Below, piece after piece: positions 28,426-37,452 of a stretch of 62,575 bases of DNA. The translations under genes were made by a program, and so were the position numbers. Each line of letters opens with the position of its first letter. Position 1 is the first letter of the stretch. The notes under the pieces were generated by a model. The model was not told the origin of the DNA and searched no databases. It was given only the letters and a program-made list of their open reading frames with translations. Source of the stretch: Kiritimatiellia bacterium (GTDB taxonomy: Bacteria > Verrucomicrobiota > Kiritimatiellia > RFP12 > UBA3636); NCBI GenBank assembly GCA_017481725.1, contig JAFUOX010000104.1:1-62575 (forward strand). Direction: 5' to 3'.

Positions 28426-30429
28426 ATGAAATTATCTCAACTTTTTAAAAGAAGAATTAAAACTCAAGATAAGGAACTAGAGGATTTTAGAAGGCTACTC
28501 GAGGTGCCAGACACCTTTGAAGAGGGTTATAATATTTCCTCACTTATTGGAACATTGTTCGTAGCAGCAGTTATGGTACCTGGTGCTCTTTATATGGAGC
28601 TTGTTGCTGGTACTGGTATCGGTGGTGCTGCACAATGGGTAACTGTGCTTCTATTCGTTGAAGTTGCAAAGCGTGCAAATGCTAAGCTTTCTAGAGCACA
28701 GCTTTTCATTCTGTTCTATATGAGCGGTATGATTATGGGTCGAAGTGTTTATGGTACACCTCTTTATACGCAGTTCTTAGTTCGTTCTGATGCTGCTGTT
28801 TCAACAGGTGTCGCAGCAGGAATTCCTACATGGGTTGCACCAGCAAATCTTGATGAGCTTCCTCGAACCTTCTTAAGCAAGGCTTGGCTACCATTCTTGG
28901 GCTTGTTCCTATTCCGTGAAATTATGTCACGTATTGATACCGCTGTTTTGGGTTATGGCTTGTTCCGCTTAACATCAGATATTGAGCGTCTTCCATTCCC
29001 AATGGTGCCAGTTGGTGCTCAAGGTATCTTGGCAATGGCAGAGCAGGTTGAAGGTTCAGCAAAGTCTGCTGGTTCAAATGTCCGCTGGAGAATGTTCTGC
29101 GTGGGCTCTGGTATCGGTATGATTTTTGGTCTTGTCTATATGGGCTTGCCAACAATCACCGGCTCTTTCTTTGATAACCCACTAATGGTTTTCAAAATTC
29201 CTTTTGCTGATTTTACGGCATATACGGAGGATTTCCTTCCTGCTGTTGCAACTGGTATGTCTTTTGATATGGGTAACCTAATCTTAGGTATGACTCTTCC
29301 ATACTTCTCAATGCTTGGCTCTTTCATTGGCTTGATATTTACTTTCATAATGAATCCAATTCTTTATGCCAATGGTATGATGCCAACATGGAAGCAGGGT
29401 GATGATACAGTTACCACATTGTTCGCAAACAATGTTGACTTCTACTTCAGCTTCCAGATTGGTGTATCTCTAGCAATCGCTATTTATGGTATTGCAGTTG
29501 CTATTATGACTGTTCGCCGTAACCGTGATACTGCTGCAGGTAAGCAGAGCATGGAAGAGATAGAGCATAGATCAAAGCTTCGCGGTCATGTTCCTGGTAA
29601 GTGGGTTTGCCTATCTTATATCGTGACCTGCTCTTCATATATCTTGCTTTCTGGATGGCTTATCGATTGGCATCCAGGTGTAATGGCTGTGTTGTTCTTC
29701 TTCGGTTTCTTATATACACCATTGATTTCTTATGTGACAGCTCGTTTGGAAGGCTTGGCTGGTCAGGTTATTGAAATTCCATTTATTACAGAACTTGCAT
29801 TTATTATGTCTGGCTATACAGGTGTTAAGATTTGGTTTATGCCAATTCCAAAGTCAAACTATGGTGTCCAGGTAGTAAACTACAAGCAAGCAGAACTATT
29901 GGGTTGTAAGTTTGGTTCAATTTGGAAGGCACAATTCTTCCTATTCCCAGTTATTATTATCTCAACAATCTTGTTCTCAAGCTTTATTTGGAGTTTGGCA
30001 GAAATTCCATCTGCTGTTTATCCTTTCACAATGGAAATTTGGGATTTGAATGCAAAGAATGCCTGCTTGCTATACTCCTCAACCTTGGGTGAGTATTAAC
30101 AGTTTAGTGAGGCACTTGGCTTCTGGCGTTTCTTCTCTGGCTTGGGCTCAGCAGCAGTTGTTATGAGTATTCTTGGCTGGTTTGGTGCTCCTACAATGCT
30201 ATTCTTTGGTGTTGTTCGTGGTTTGGGTCAAACCGCTCCTCATACTGTCGTTCCAAACTTTATTGGTGCTATTATTGGTAAGTACTATTTTGAGAGGAAA
30301 TTTGGACGCGAGTGGCGTAAGATGATTCCTGTTGTTTCCTCTGGCTTCTTTGTAGGAACAGGTTTGATTTCTATGCTATCAGTTGGTATTGTATTCTTGT
30401 CAAAGGCAATTAGCACAGTATCCTACTAA
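28426..30429 (+). pseudogene. OPT-fold transporter interrupted by an in-frame TAA
   Basis: The frame codes for 557 residues, meets TAA at 30097-30099, and continues in the same frame for 109 more residues to a stop at 30427-30429. The protein is an OPT-fold transporter with about 14 membrane segments: DIERLPFPMVPVG near residue 186 matches the OPT block, and the part after the stop supplies the last conserved helices (GQTAPHTVV, YYFERKFGREW), which resemble the end of the first OPT protein. No other stop or frameshift is seen and codon use is unchanged across the break. This may be a recent nonsense mutation (CAA to TAA would suffice), a sequencing error, or readthrough. Without readthrough the product lacks its final helices. 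It lies between the M28-FtsX fusion and a second ATPase. Confidence 0.8.
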
Positions 30430-30455
30430 CCAATTTAAAATAACGGAAGTATTAT

Positions 30456-31226
30456 ATGAGTAGAAAAGAAGATGTTTATATGCCACCTCCACCACCTGCT
30501 GGAAAAGAGGTTCTAATTGAGGTAAGAGGCGTAGATAAGATTTATTCAAAGGGCGATGAGAAGGTATACGCATTGAACAATATCAATGTTGATGTATATC
30601 GTGAGGAATATCTATCCATTATGGGACCTTCTGGTTCTGGTAAGACAACACTTTTCAATATGGTTGGTGCTTTGGATAAGCCTTCTCATGGTGAGGTAAA
30701 GGTTGGTGGAGTATCTCTTCCATCATTGACCTCTCGTGAACTATCTTTCTTCCGCTGTAAGCATATTGGTTATGTGTTCCAGTCCTACAACCTAATTCCT
30801 TGGTTGACAGGTCTAGGAAATGTTATGCTTCCAATGACATTCTTGGGTGTGCCAGATGCTCAGGCTGAGAAGCGCGCAAAAGAGGTGCTAGATATGGTGG
30901 GACTAGGTCACCGCCTACACCACACACCTGGAGAAATGTCTGGTGGTCAGCAGCAGCGTGTTGCTATTGCTCGTGCATTGGCTAATGACCCAACGATTAT
31001 TCTTGCTGACGAGCCAACAGCTAACCTTGACCAAAAGACAGGTGAGGAAATCATTGATTTGCTTTCTAAGCTTTGTAAACAAGAGGGTGTGACTGTTATT
31101 TCTGCAACTCACGACCATAAGATGTTGAAGGCATCAGATCGAATCGTGTGGATTAAGGGTGGTCTTGTAGATCGCGTACAAAATACAGCAGATATGAATA
31201 TCACCACTGGTGAAATTAAACTTTAA
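30456..31226 (+). CDS. LolD/MacB-type ABC ATPase (second copy)
   Basis: A 256-residue paralogue of the ATPase encoded at 22511. It has a Pro-rich start (MPPPPPAGKE), Walker A GPSGSGKT (residues 57-64), YVFQSYNL, signature MSGGQQQRVA (near 160), LADEPTANLD (near 185) and ATHDH. The two copies have the same length but differ at many positions, so they are established paralogues and could form a heterodimer or serve separate complexes. It is last in the cluster and is followed immediately by a strong terminator. ACGGAAGT lies before the ATG. Confidence 0.93.
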   Translation: MSRKEDVYMPPPPPAGKEVLIEVRGVDKIYSKGDEKVYALNNINVDVYREEYLSIMGPSGSGKTTLFNMVGALDKPSHGEVKVGGVSLPSLTSRELSFFRCKHIGYVFQSYNLIPWLTGLGNVMLPMTFLGVPDAQAEKRAKEVLDMVGLGHRLHHTPGEMSGGQQQRVAIARALANDPTIILADEPTANLDQKTGEEIIDLLSKLCKQEGVTVISATHDHKMLKASDRIVWIKGGLVDRVQNTADMNITTGEIKL

Positions 31227-31228
31227 AC

Positions 31229-31257
31229 AAAGGGGCGTCCTTCGGGACGCCTCTTTT
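31229..31257 (+). terminator. UUCG-loop terminator closing the OPT/ABC cluster
   Basis: AGGGGCGTCC-TTCG-GGACGCCTCT, a ten-pair stem with one G-T pair, followed by a short T run. Confidence 0.88.
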
Positions 31258-31329
31258 GATATATAATATGTTGTATTGGATTGTGAATATGTAATGGTAG
31301 GTGCATCGTAAAAATTGCAAAACCTATTG

Positions 31330-31358
31330 TTGAAAATAGAGTAGTTTTTTGATAAAAT
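31330..31358 (+). promoter_or_regulatory. Promoter of the lipoprotein/metG unit
   Basis: TTGAAA (31330-31335), 17-bp spacer, extended -10 TGATAAAAT (hexamer 31353-31358). Confidence 0.65.
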
Positions 31359-31420
31359 CTTTCAAAATAACAAGACCTAATTTTTGGGGCTTGAAAAAGC
31401 CGTTAGCGAGGGGGAAAATA

Positions 31421-31864
31421 ATGAAAAAAATAGTAATGCTTTGTTCAGCTGTTGCATTAGTTGCAATGTTTACAATAATGATGACAGGATGTGAGTCTGC
31501 AGATGGTTATTCAATTGAGGTTAATGCTTCCTCTTATTCCGTTAATGATGGTGGGCAGGTTTACTTAAGTGCCTCTGGATGGGATGATTATGCTTGGTCT
31601 GTCAGTGATAATAAAATTGGTTTTTTGAATAAATTAAATGGTCCAAGTGTTATCTATACTTCACGTGCCGCTTCCGGTGTTCAAACCATTACAGTTACAG
31701 CACGTGGTTCAGGGGCAACAGTGTCAACCTCTACAAATAAGACTGAAACTGTTACTCCACTTGTTAGAACGATTGAAATTGTGCATGGAACTGGTGCTTC
31801 ACAAAAAGCTACAAGTACAACTACTTCATCAGCAAAAGAAGACAAGGACCCTCCAACCCCTTAA
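31421..31864 (+). CDS. Small Ig-like lipoprotein
   Basis: A 147-residue exported lipoprotein: the signal sequence MKKIVMLCSAVALVAMF ends in the lipobox MTGC with Cys at about residue 23. The mature part looks like one beta-sandwich (YSVNDGGQVYLSASGW...YAWSV...VQTITVTA), similar to PKD or BIG-type domains, then a Ser/Thr/Lys-rich tail ending DPPTP. Function unknown; a surface or periplasmic binding role is possible. ATG 31421 follows GAGGGGG; upstream frame starts near 31349 would lie inside the promoter. metG begins 40 bp after the stop with no terminator between, so the two are probably co-transcribed. Confidence 0.75.
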   Translation: MKKIVMLCSAVALVAMFTIMMTGCESADGYSIEVNASSYSVNDGGQVYLSASGWDDYAWSVSDNKIGFLNKLNGPSVIYTSRAASGVQTITVTARGSGATVSTSTNKTETVTPLVRTIEIVHGTGASQKATSTTTSSAKEDKDPPTP

Positions 31865-31904
31865 TTTTTTGATAAATAAAATTTTAACAGATAGGATTTG
31901 ATAT

Positions 31905-33932
31905 ATGGATAAAAGAAGAATTGTGGTAACCTCAGCGTTGCCTTATGCAAATGGTGATATACATTTAGGTCATTTGGTCGAGTATTTGCAGACAGATTTT
32001 TGGGTGCGCTATCAAAAGCTACGTGGTAATGAGTGCACTTATGTTTGTGCTGATGATACACACGGTACACCAATTATGATTCGTGCTAAGAAGGATGGAA
32101 TTACTCCTGAAGAGCTTATTGCAGAAAGCTATAAGCGCCATACAGCAGACTTTTCTGAATTTCAGATTAAGTTTGATAATTTCTACTCAACAAATTCTCC
32201 AGAGAATCTTGAATTTTGTAAGCAGATTTATGCAAAGCTTAAAGAGAATAAAGCTCTAGATTTTCGTAGCATCCCTCAGCTTTATTGCCCAACTGATAAG
32301 ATGTTCCTCCCAGATCGCTTTGTGCGTGGCACATGCCCAAAGTGTGGAGCAGAGGATCAGTATGGTGATTCCTGTGAAAAGTGCGGTGCAACCTATAACC
32401 CAACAGATTTGAAGGATGTACATTGCTCTGTATGCGGTGAGCGCAAGCTTGAAACACGCGAAAGCGAGCATATTTTCTTTAACCTAGAGCAGTTCAAGGA
32501 ATACCTACGCACTTGGCTAAAGGATCACACAGCAGAGGATGTCGCAAATAAACTTTACGAGTGGTTTGATGAGGGCACAACCTTGATGCCATGGGATATT
32601 TCCCGTGATGCACCATATTTTGGCTTTGAAATTCCTGACCACCCAGGCAAATATTTCTATGTATGGCTTGATGCTCCAGTTGGCTATATGGCTTCCTTGA
32701 AGAATTGGTGCACAAAGAACAATCAAGATTTTGATGCTTGGTGGAATAACCCAGAGGCAGAGCTCTACCACTTCATTGGTAAGGATATTGTTCGCTTCCA
32801 TTGCTTGTTCTGGCCAGCAATGCTTCATGCAGCAGATTTTAAGGGACCATCTCAGGTGTTTGTTCATGGCTTCCTAACAGTTAATGGCAAGAAGATGAGT
32901 AAGTCTCGCGGCACATTTATTAGTGCTCGTACATACCTAGATTGTCTTGACCCAGCTTTCTTGCGCTATTACTATGCTTGCAAGCTAAATAATACAACTG
33001 ATGATGTGGATTTAAATCTTGAGGATTTTGTTCAGCGCGTAAATAGCGACCTTGTGGGTAAGATTACAAATCTTGCTTCACGTGGTGTACAGATGCTTAA
33101 TAAGCGCCTAGATGATGGCATGGGTGTAATGGATGAAGAGGGCTTAAAGCTACGCGAAGAATTCTTGTCCCGAGCTGAAACAATCGCTGCTCACTATGAA
33201 GCACGCCGCTTCTCTCAGGTGCCTGTTGAGGTTTGCCGCCTAGCAGATTTGGCTAATGAATACTTTGATGCAAAGCAGCCATGGGCAACAATCAAGACTG
33301 ATCCAGAGGCAACTCGCATCACTCTAACAAATATCTTGAATCTCTTCCGCATTATGGCAATCTATTTGTCACCAATTCTTCCTGTTTATGCAGAGAAGGC
33401 AGCCGCATTATTTGGTGAGCAGCCATACACATGGGATGACATCAATAAGAAGCTTGAAAACCAGAAGGTTGCAAAGTATGAGTATTTGGCTTCACGAGTT
33501 CCTCCTGAGAAGGTTGAGGAGATGGTTGAAAAGTCAAAGGCTCAGGCAGAAGCTGCAGCTGCCGCTGCTACTCCAGCAGTACCTGCAGTTCCTCTCAAGG
33601 ATGAGATTGAATTCCCTGAGTTTGATAAGGTTGATATGCGTGTGGCACTCGTTGAGTTTGCAAGCTTTGTAGAAGGCTCAACAAAGCTACTCCAGTTTAC
33701 TCTTGACCTAGGTCCTTTAGGGAAGCGCAATATCTTCTCTGGTATTCGTGCATACTATCCAGACCCACAGGTGTTGGTTGGCAAGAAGCTAATCGTTGTT
33801 GCAAACCTAAAGGCTCGCAAGATGCGCTTTGGTGTCTCTGAGGGTATGATTCTATCTGCTGGCTCAGAGGAGAGGGGCTTTTCCGTTCTTACAGTTATGG
33901 ATGATGCTCAGCCAGGCGATTTAGTATCCTAA
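31905..33932 (+). CDS. metG: Methionyl-tRNA synthetase
   Basis: Charges tRNA-Met with methionine. The 675-residue product has the HIGH-type motif DIHLGHL near residue 19, a zinc-binding knuckle with CPKCG and CEKCG near 144-164 and CSVCG near 174, the KMSKS loop (GKKMSKSRG) near 331, an anticodon-binding helical domain, an Ala-rich linker near 550-560, and a C-terminal tRNA-binding EMAP/Trbp111 domain (about 570-675) that promotes dimer formation. This is the E. coli-like long form. AGATAGGA precedes the ATG. The methyltransferase gene starts 16 bp after its stop. Confidence 0.97.
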   Translation: MDKRRIVVTSALPYANGDIHLGHLVEYLQTDFWVRYQKLRGNECTYVCADDTHGTPIMIRAKKDGITPEELIAESYKRHTADFSEFQIKFDNFYSTNSPENLEFCKQIYAKLKENKALDFRSIPQLYCPTDKMFLPDRFVRGTCPKCGAEDQYGDSCEKCGATYNPTDLKDVHCSVCGERKLETRESEHIFFNLEQFKEYLRTWLKDHTAEDVANKLYEWFDEGTTLMPWDISRDAPYFGFEIPDHPGKYFYVWLDAPVGYMASLKNWCTKNNQDFDAWWNNPEAELYHFIGKDIVRFHCLFWPAMLHAADFKGPSQVFVHGFLTVNGKKMSKSRGTFISARTYLDCLDPAFLRYYYACKLNNTTDDVDLNLEDFVQRVNSDLVGKITNLASRGVQMLNKRLDDGMGVMDEEGLKLREEFLSRAETIAAHYEARRFSQVPVEVCRLADLANEYFDAKQPWATIKTDPEATRITLTNILNLFRIMAIYLSPILPVYAEKAAALFGEQPYTWDDINKKLENQKVAKYEYLASRVPPEKVEEMVEKSKAQAEAAAAAATPAVPAVPLKDEIEFPEFDKVDMRVALVEFASFVEGSTKLLQFTLDLGPLGKRNIFSGIRAYYPDPQVLVGKKLIVVANLKARKMRFGVSEGMILSAGSEERGFSVLTVMDDAQPGDLVS

Positions 33933-33947
33933 ATTCCGATTGCTCAA

Positions 33948-34721
33948 ATGAAGCCATATCCGCCAGAAATTTTTGCCCAATGGAAGCAGTCCTTATCGTT
34001 GCTACGAGAGGCTCAGCAAAGCATTGGTACAGAGAGGCAGGATAAGGCTGTTTTGCGGGCTGCTGCCTATATGCAGGCTTCTTTAGATGCACATTTGCGT
34101 CGTTTGGGTGGTCTTTTGCATATTGGGATGACAGGTGCAGAATTTCTTTGTGTGCTTGTGCCTGTAGAGCGAGTAGCCTCGCGCGATCATGTGACGGATG
34201 CAACCATGCTTGCTGATGTGACAACAGATGATACGGTTGAGACCCCAGTCGCTCCAGCTCTCCCTCTAATTGTTATTCTCGATAATCTCCGCTCTGCAAT
34301 CAATCTAGGTGGTATTTTTCGAACCTCAGAATTTTTTGGAGTTGCGGAATTATGGCTTTGTGGGTACACTGCCACACCAGAGCATGAGCATGTGGCAAAG
34401 TCCGCAATGGGAACAGATAAGCTGGTTAATTGGCGCTATTTTGAAAATACTTCAGCGGCAATTCTTGAAGCCAAAGAGCTTGGGTATCGCACCTATGCAC
34501 TCGAAACCTCTCCATCTGCTTCAAATATTAACACGGCTAAAATGTGTTTCCCTTGTGCTCTTGTTTTAGGAAACGAGCGCTTTGGAATTTCTGAGGATGC
34601 CTTGGCTTGCTGTGATGAGCTTCTCGCTATACCTGGTTATGGAAGGAAAAATTCAATAAACGTGGCAAGTGCTTTTGCAATAGCAGCCAATGCCTTTAGC
34701 CACGCATATCGTAATGGGTAA
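33948..34721 (+). CDS. TrmH/SpoU-family RNA 2'-O-methyltransferase
   Basis: A SPOUT-class enzyme that methylates ribose 2'-OH in tRNA or rRNA with S-adenosylmethionine. The 257-residue product shows the three family motifs: DNLRSAINLGGIFRT near residue 110 (motif 1, with the catalytic Arg), VLGNERFGIS near 204 (motif 2) and IPGYGRKNSINVASA near 227 (motif 3). Its first 100 residues are an unassigned helical extension rich in Arg and Gln. No ribosome site is visible before the ATG, so translation may depend on coupling with metG 16 bp upstream. The target base cannot be inferred. Confidence 0.85.
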   Translation: MKPYPPEIFAQWKQSLSLLREAQQSIGTERQDKAVLRAAAYMQASLDAHLRRLGGLLHIGMTGAEFLCVLVPVERVASRDHVTDATMLADVTTDDTVETPVAPALPLIVILDNLRSAINLGGIFRTSEFFGVAELWLCGYTATPEHEHVAKSAMGTDKLVNWRYFENTSAAILEAKELGYRTYALETSPSASNINTAKMCFPCALVLGNERFGISEDALACCDELLAIPGYGRKNSINVASAFAIAANAFSHAYRNG

Positions 34722-34725
34722 TTTT

Positions 34726-35346
34726 ATGGATATTGCAGCAGTTAAAAATCTTGCCTATGAGCTCATAGGAAATAAAGAGGAAAAGCCTCATGGTGTTGGA
34801 TATCGACTTGCCCATGGCTATAGAGTTGGGTTGATTTCTGAGTGGTTGGCTCATGAGCTCGGGGAAAGTGATGATTTACTCTTTGTTGCAGGCATACTTC
34901 ACGATATTGGCAAGGATAAAGAAGCTCATCCAGAGGATGATGGTGTAATGCACGGACCGCGTGGAGCAGAGATTATTCGTACACGGTTTATCCATTATAT
35001 GTGTGTTGATGAAATGCAGCGTATTGCTACAATGGTTGAAAACCACAATGCACGCCCTAAAAGCAAGTGGTTTATAGATAAAGAAAAGCCAAATCTTCCA
35101 ACAGAGGTGCTAATAATTCAGGACGCTGATTTACTCGATCATTTTGGTGAAGAGGGTATAAATATTACACTTAATTGGGGACGTTTTTTCAAAAAAACTC
35201 GCGAACAAATCCTTAAGGAATGGAAATATGGTGAGCGCGTGGCTCGTATGCATGAGGAGGTTCGACGCTCATTAAATTTTGATATTTCCGTCAAAGAGTT
35301 TGACCGACGCATTAAAATTATGCAAGAATATTTTGCTCGTTTTTGA
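34726..35346 (+). CDS. HD-domain phosphohydrolase
   Basis: A metal-dependent HD-superfamily protein of 206 residues. Metal motifs in order are a His in AHGYRVG near residue 29, HDIGKDKE near 61, ENHNA near 105 and QDADLLDHFG near 131. The family includes nucleotide phosphohydrolases and uncharacterised small phosphatases; I cannot name a substrate. I start at ATG 34726, just after the stop of the methyltransferase gene; an in-frame ATG at 34714 and a TTG at 34690 overlap that gene. It is the last gene of the metG unit; an AT-rich gap of about 150 bp follows. Confidence 0.8.
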   Translation: MDIAAVKNLAYELIGNKEEKPHGVGYRLAHGYRVGLISEWLAHELGESDDLLFVAGILHDIGKDKEAHPEDDGVMHGPRGAEIIRTRFIHYMCVDEMQRIATMVENHNARPKSKWFIDKEKPNLPTEVLIIQDADLLDHFGEEGINITLNWGRFFKKTREQILKEWKYGERVARMHEEVRRSLNFDISVKEFDRRIKIMQEYFARF

Positions 35347-35416
35347 TAATTATTATTTTGCATCTTGATTTTATCGTTTTATACACAAATTTTAAGGGTT
35401 TTTGTCATTTATAGTA

Positions 35417-35446
35417 TTGAAAATAAAAGTGTTTATGTGATAAAAT
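35417..35446 (+). promoter_or_regulatory. Promoter of the tolB unit
   Basis: TTGAAA (35417-35422), 18-bp spacer, extended -10 TGATAAAAT (hexamer 35441-35446). Confidence 0.65.
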
Positions 35447-35495
35447 TTAAGGCAAACGCTATTTAATAAAAATATATTTTTTTATTTTATAAAAA

Positions 35496-36755
35496 ATGAA
35501 GAAAATTTTAATATCAATTTATTTATATCTATTTGCATTTGTGTTATTTAGTGATGCAAAGCCAGATATTACCATTACAGGTACTGCTGATAGAGGAGTC
35601 AAACGCACAATAAGCTTGGCAAATATTCGCACAGATGCTTCTCATGGTGCAACAGAGTTTCTTAAGGTGTTAAAGAATGATTTGGCACTTTCTGGTTGGT
35701 TTGTTGAAGCAGTGCCTTCGTCCGCTTCAATTTTGATTAGTGGAGATATTCGTGCTAGTGGTGGTATCTCTTACAATTTAAATGCATCATGGCTAGCAGG
35801 CACACGCACACAAAATTTCTATAAGACAGTGTCATTGGACCGTTTACGCATGGGTGCACATGAATTGTCAGATAAGTTTTCTCAAACATTTGCAAATAAC
35901 CCAGGTATGGCTTCATCACGTATATTATTTGTGGGTCGTAGGTCAAATAAGGAGCCAGATATTTATGCCTGTGATTCTGATGGGCAGGCAACAATGCAAA
36001 TTACTCGAGATAGTAAGCTCTGTTTATCTCCGAATTGGGTGCCAAATGAGAATGCATTTATGTACACCTCATGGCTTACTGGCTCACCAGCAGTTTACAA
36101 GGTTAATTTGAACACAAATTCTCGTGAGCTAATCAGTAGCTATCCAGGAATGAACCAAGGTGCTGTATTGTCTCCAAATAAGGAGTGGTTAGCATTGGTG
36201 CTATCACGTTCAGGAGGTGTTGATTTATACTTGAAGAATATGCGAGATAATCAATTGAAGCGTTTAACTAAGAGTAAGTACCACAATGAATCTAGCCCAT
36301 CATGGTCAAGTGATGGAAAGAGTTTGGCTTTTGTGGATGATAGCAGAAGCTCTCCACAAATAAAAATTATGACATTGGAGCAATTGTTTGCTGGTGTTAA
36401 TGTGGGGTCAGCAGTTTTGGGTTTCAAGGAAAGTGTTGCTCCTGAGTGGAGTGATGATGGTCAAATAGCATTTTGCGGAAAGACATCTTCTCACAATCGA
36501 TATGGTATTTATGTGATGAAGCCATCTGCAAATAATAAGGCAAATACACCTAAATTAATTAGCCCTATGGATAATGCTGACTATGAGGACCCATCTTGGG
36601 CGCCAGATAATCGCCATATTGTATGCACCCGTATATTGAATTTTAAACGTCAACTAGTTGTTTTAGATACAATGGGAGATTCTCCTCGCGTATTATTAAA
36701 TCTAACAGGAGACTGGTACTTGCCTGCTTGGTCTGATAATTTAATCAAGAACTAA
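35496..36755 (+). CDS. tolB: TolB, periplasmic beta-propeller of the Tol-Pal system
   Basis: TolB works in the periplasm with Pal and the TolQRA motor to keep the outer membrane attached during division. The 419-residue product has a signal peptide (MKKILISIYLYLFAFVLFSDA), an N-terminal alpha/beta domain to about residue 150 and a six-bladed propeller made of WD-like units such as SPNWVPN, SPSWSSDGKSLAFV, APEWSDDGQIAF and DPSWAPDNRHIV. The size is usual for TolB. Pal follows directly; tolQ, tolR and tolA are not in the window. The leader is nearly pure A/T and no ribosome site is visible before the ATG. Confidence 0.9.
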   Translation: MKKILISIYLYLFAFVLFSDAKPDITITGTADRGVKRTISLANIRTDASHGATEFLKVLKNDLALSGWFVEAVPSSASILISGDIRASGGISYNLNASWLAGTRTQNFYKTVSLDRLRMGAHELSDKFSQTFANNPGMASSRILFVGRRSNKEPDIYACDSDGQATMQITRDSKLCLSPNWVPNENAFMYTSWLTGSPAVYKVNLNTNSRELISSYPGMNQGAVLSPNKEWLALVLSRSGGVDLYLKNMRDNQLKRLTKSKYHNESSPSWSSDGKSLAFVDDSRSSPQIKIMTLEQLFAGVNVGSAVLGFKESVAPEWSDDGQIAFCGKTSSHNRYGIYVMKPSANNKANTPKLISPMDNADYEDPSWAPDNRHIVCTRILNFKRQLVVLDTMGDSPRVLLNLTGDWYLPAWSDNLIKN

Positions 36756-36796
36756 TGCATGCTTTTTTGAACAAAAATAAAGTAGAAGAAAGAAGA

Positions 36797-37366
36797 ATGA
36801 AAATGGAAATGCTGAAGAAATATGCTTCAATAGCAATAATGCTAACAACTGTAGTAATGATTACAGGCTGTTTCACTAATGAAAGTCAAGATGGAGAGGG
36901 TAATGGTTCCATCAATGATGGTGTATCTGGTGTAAATCCTTATGGATTGACAGATGGCATTGATGAGACATTTGTAGATGGAGATATGCCACTAGAAAAT
37001 ATCGATTTCCAGAATTTAAATGCTGTTGAAATTGCTTTTACACCTGTTTATTTTGGATATAACACATTTACAATTCCATCCGCTGAAATGCCAAAGGTAA
37101 ATGCATTGGCAGATTTAATGATTGCAGAGCCTAGCTATTTACTTCTAGTTTCAGGTCATTGTGATGAGCGTGGAACAATTGAGTATAATGTTTCTCTTGG
37201 AGAATATCGTGCTCAGTCAATTCGTGAGGTTTTGATTCGTTTAGGAGTTGAGGCAGAGCGCATTCAGACAGTTAGCATGGGTGAAGAAATGCCTGCAGAT
37301 CCAGGTCACAATGAATCTGCATGGAAGCAGAATCGTCGTAGCGAGTTTGCTTTCTATACTCGATAG
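36797..37366 (+). CDS. pal: Pal, peptidoglycan-associated OmpA-type lipoprotein
   Basis: Pal anchors the outer membrane to peptidoglycan and binds TolB. The 189-residue product has a signal ending in the lipobox MITGC (Cys near residue 22), a Gly/Asp-rich linker, and an OmpA-like domain from about residue 85: FGYNTFTIP, the peptidoglycan-binding GHCDERGTIEYN block near 120, and NRRSEF at the end. I start at ATG 36797, preceded by AGAAAGAAG; other ATG codons in the same frame lie at 36803 and 36809, and a start at 36755 would overlap the tolB stop but lacks a signal peptide directly after it. Confidence 0.92.
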   Translation: MKMEMLKKYASIAIMLTTVVMITGCFTNESQDGEGNGSINDGVSGVNPYGLTDGIDETFVDGDMPLENIDFQNLNAVEIAFTPVYFGYNTFTIPSAEMPKVNALADLMIAEPSYLLLVSGHCDERGTIEYNVSLGEYRAQSIREVLIRLGVEAERIQTVSMGEEMPADPGHNESAWKQNRRSEFAFYTR

Positions 37367-37376
37367 TTTGTTTGTG

Positions 37377-37438
37377 AAAAAGCTTTTGATGGCTTGAATG
37401 GTTTTATTCAAGCCATTGATTGTTATCCAAAAGCTTTT
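37377..37438 (+). promoter_or_regulatory. Nested inverted repeat before the Fbp-type permease gene
   Basis: ATGGCTTGAAT (37389-37399) pairs perfectly with ATTCAAGCCAT (37406-37416) across a six-base loop. Copies of AAAAGCTTTT flank it at about 37378-37387 and 37429-37438 and could extend the stem. No T run follows, so it is not a standard terminator. The ribosome site of the next gene starts three bases after the outer arm. Confidence 0.5.
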
Positions 37439-37452
37439 GCATAGGAGCCACC

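Noticed and set aside
28426..30429. Frameshift in the second OPT gene
   Set aside because: The frame before and after the interruption is identical; only a stop codon intervenes.
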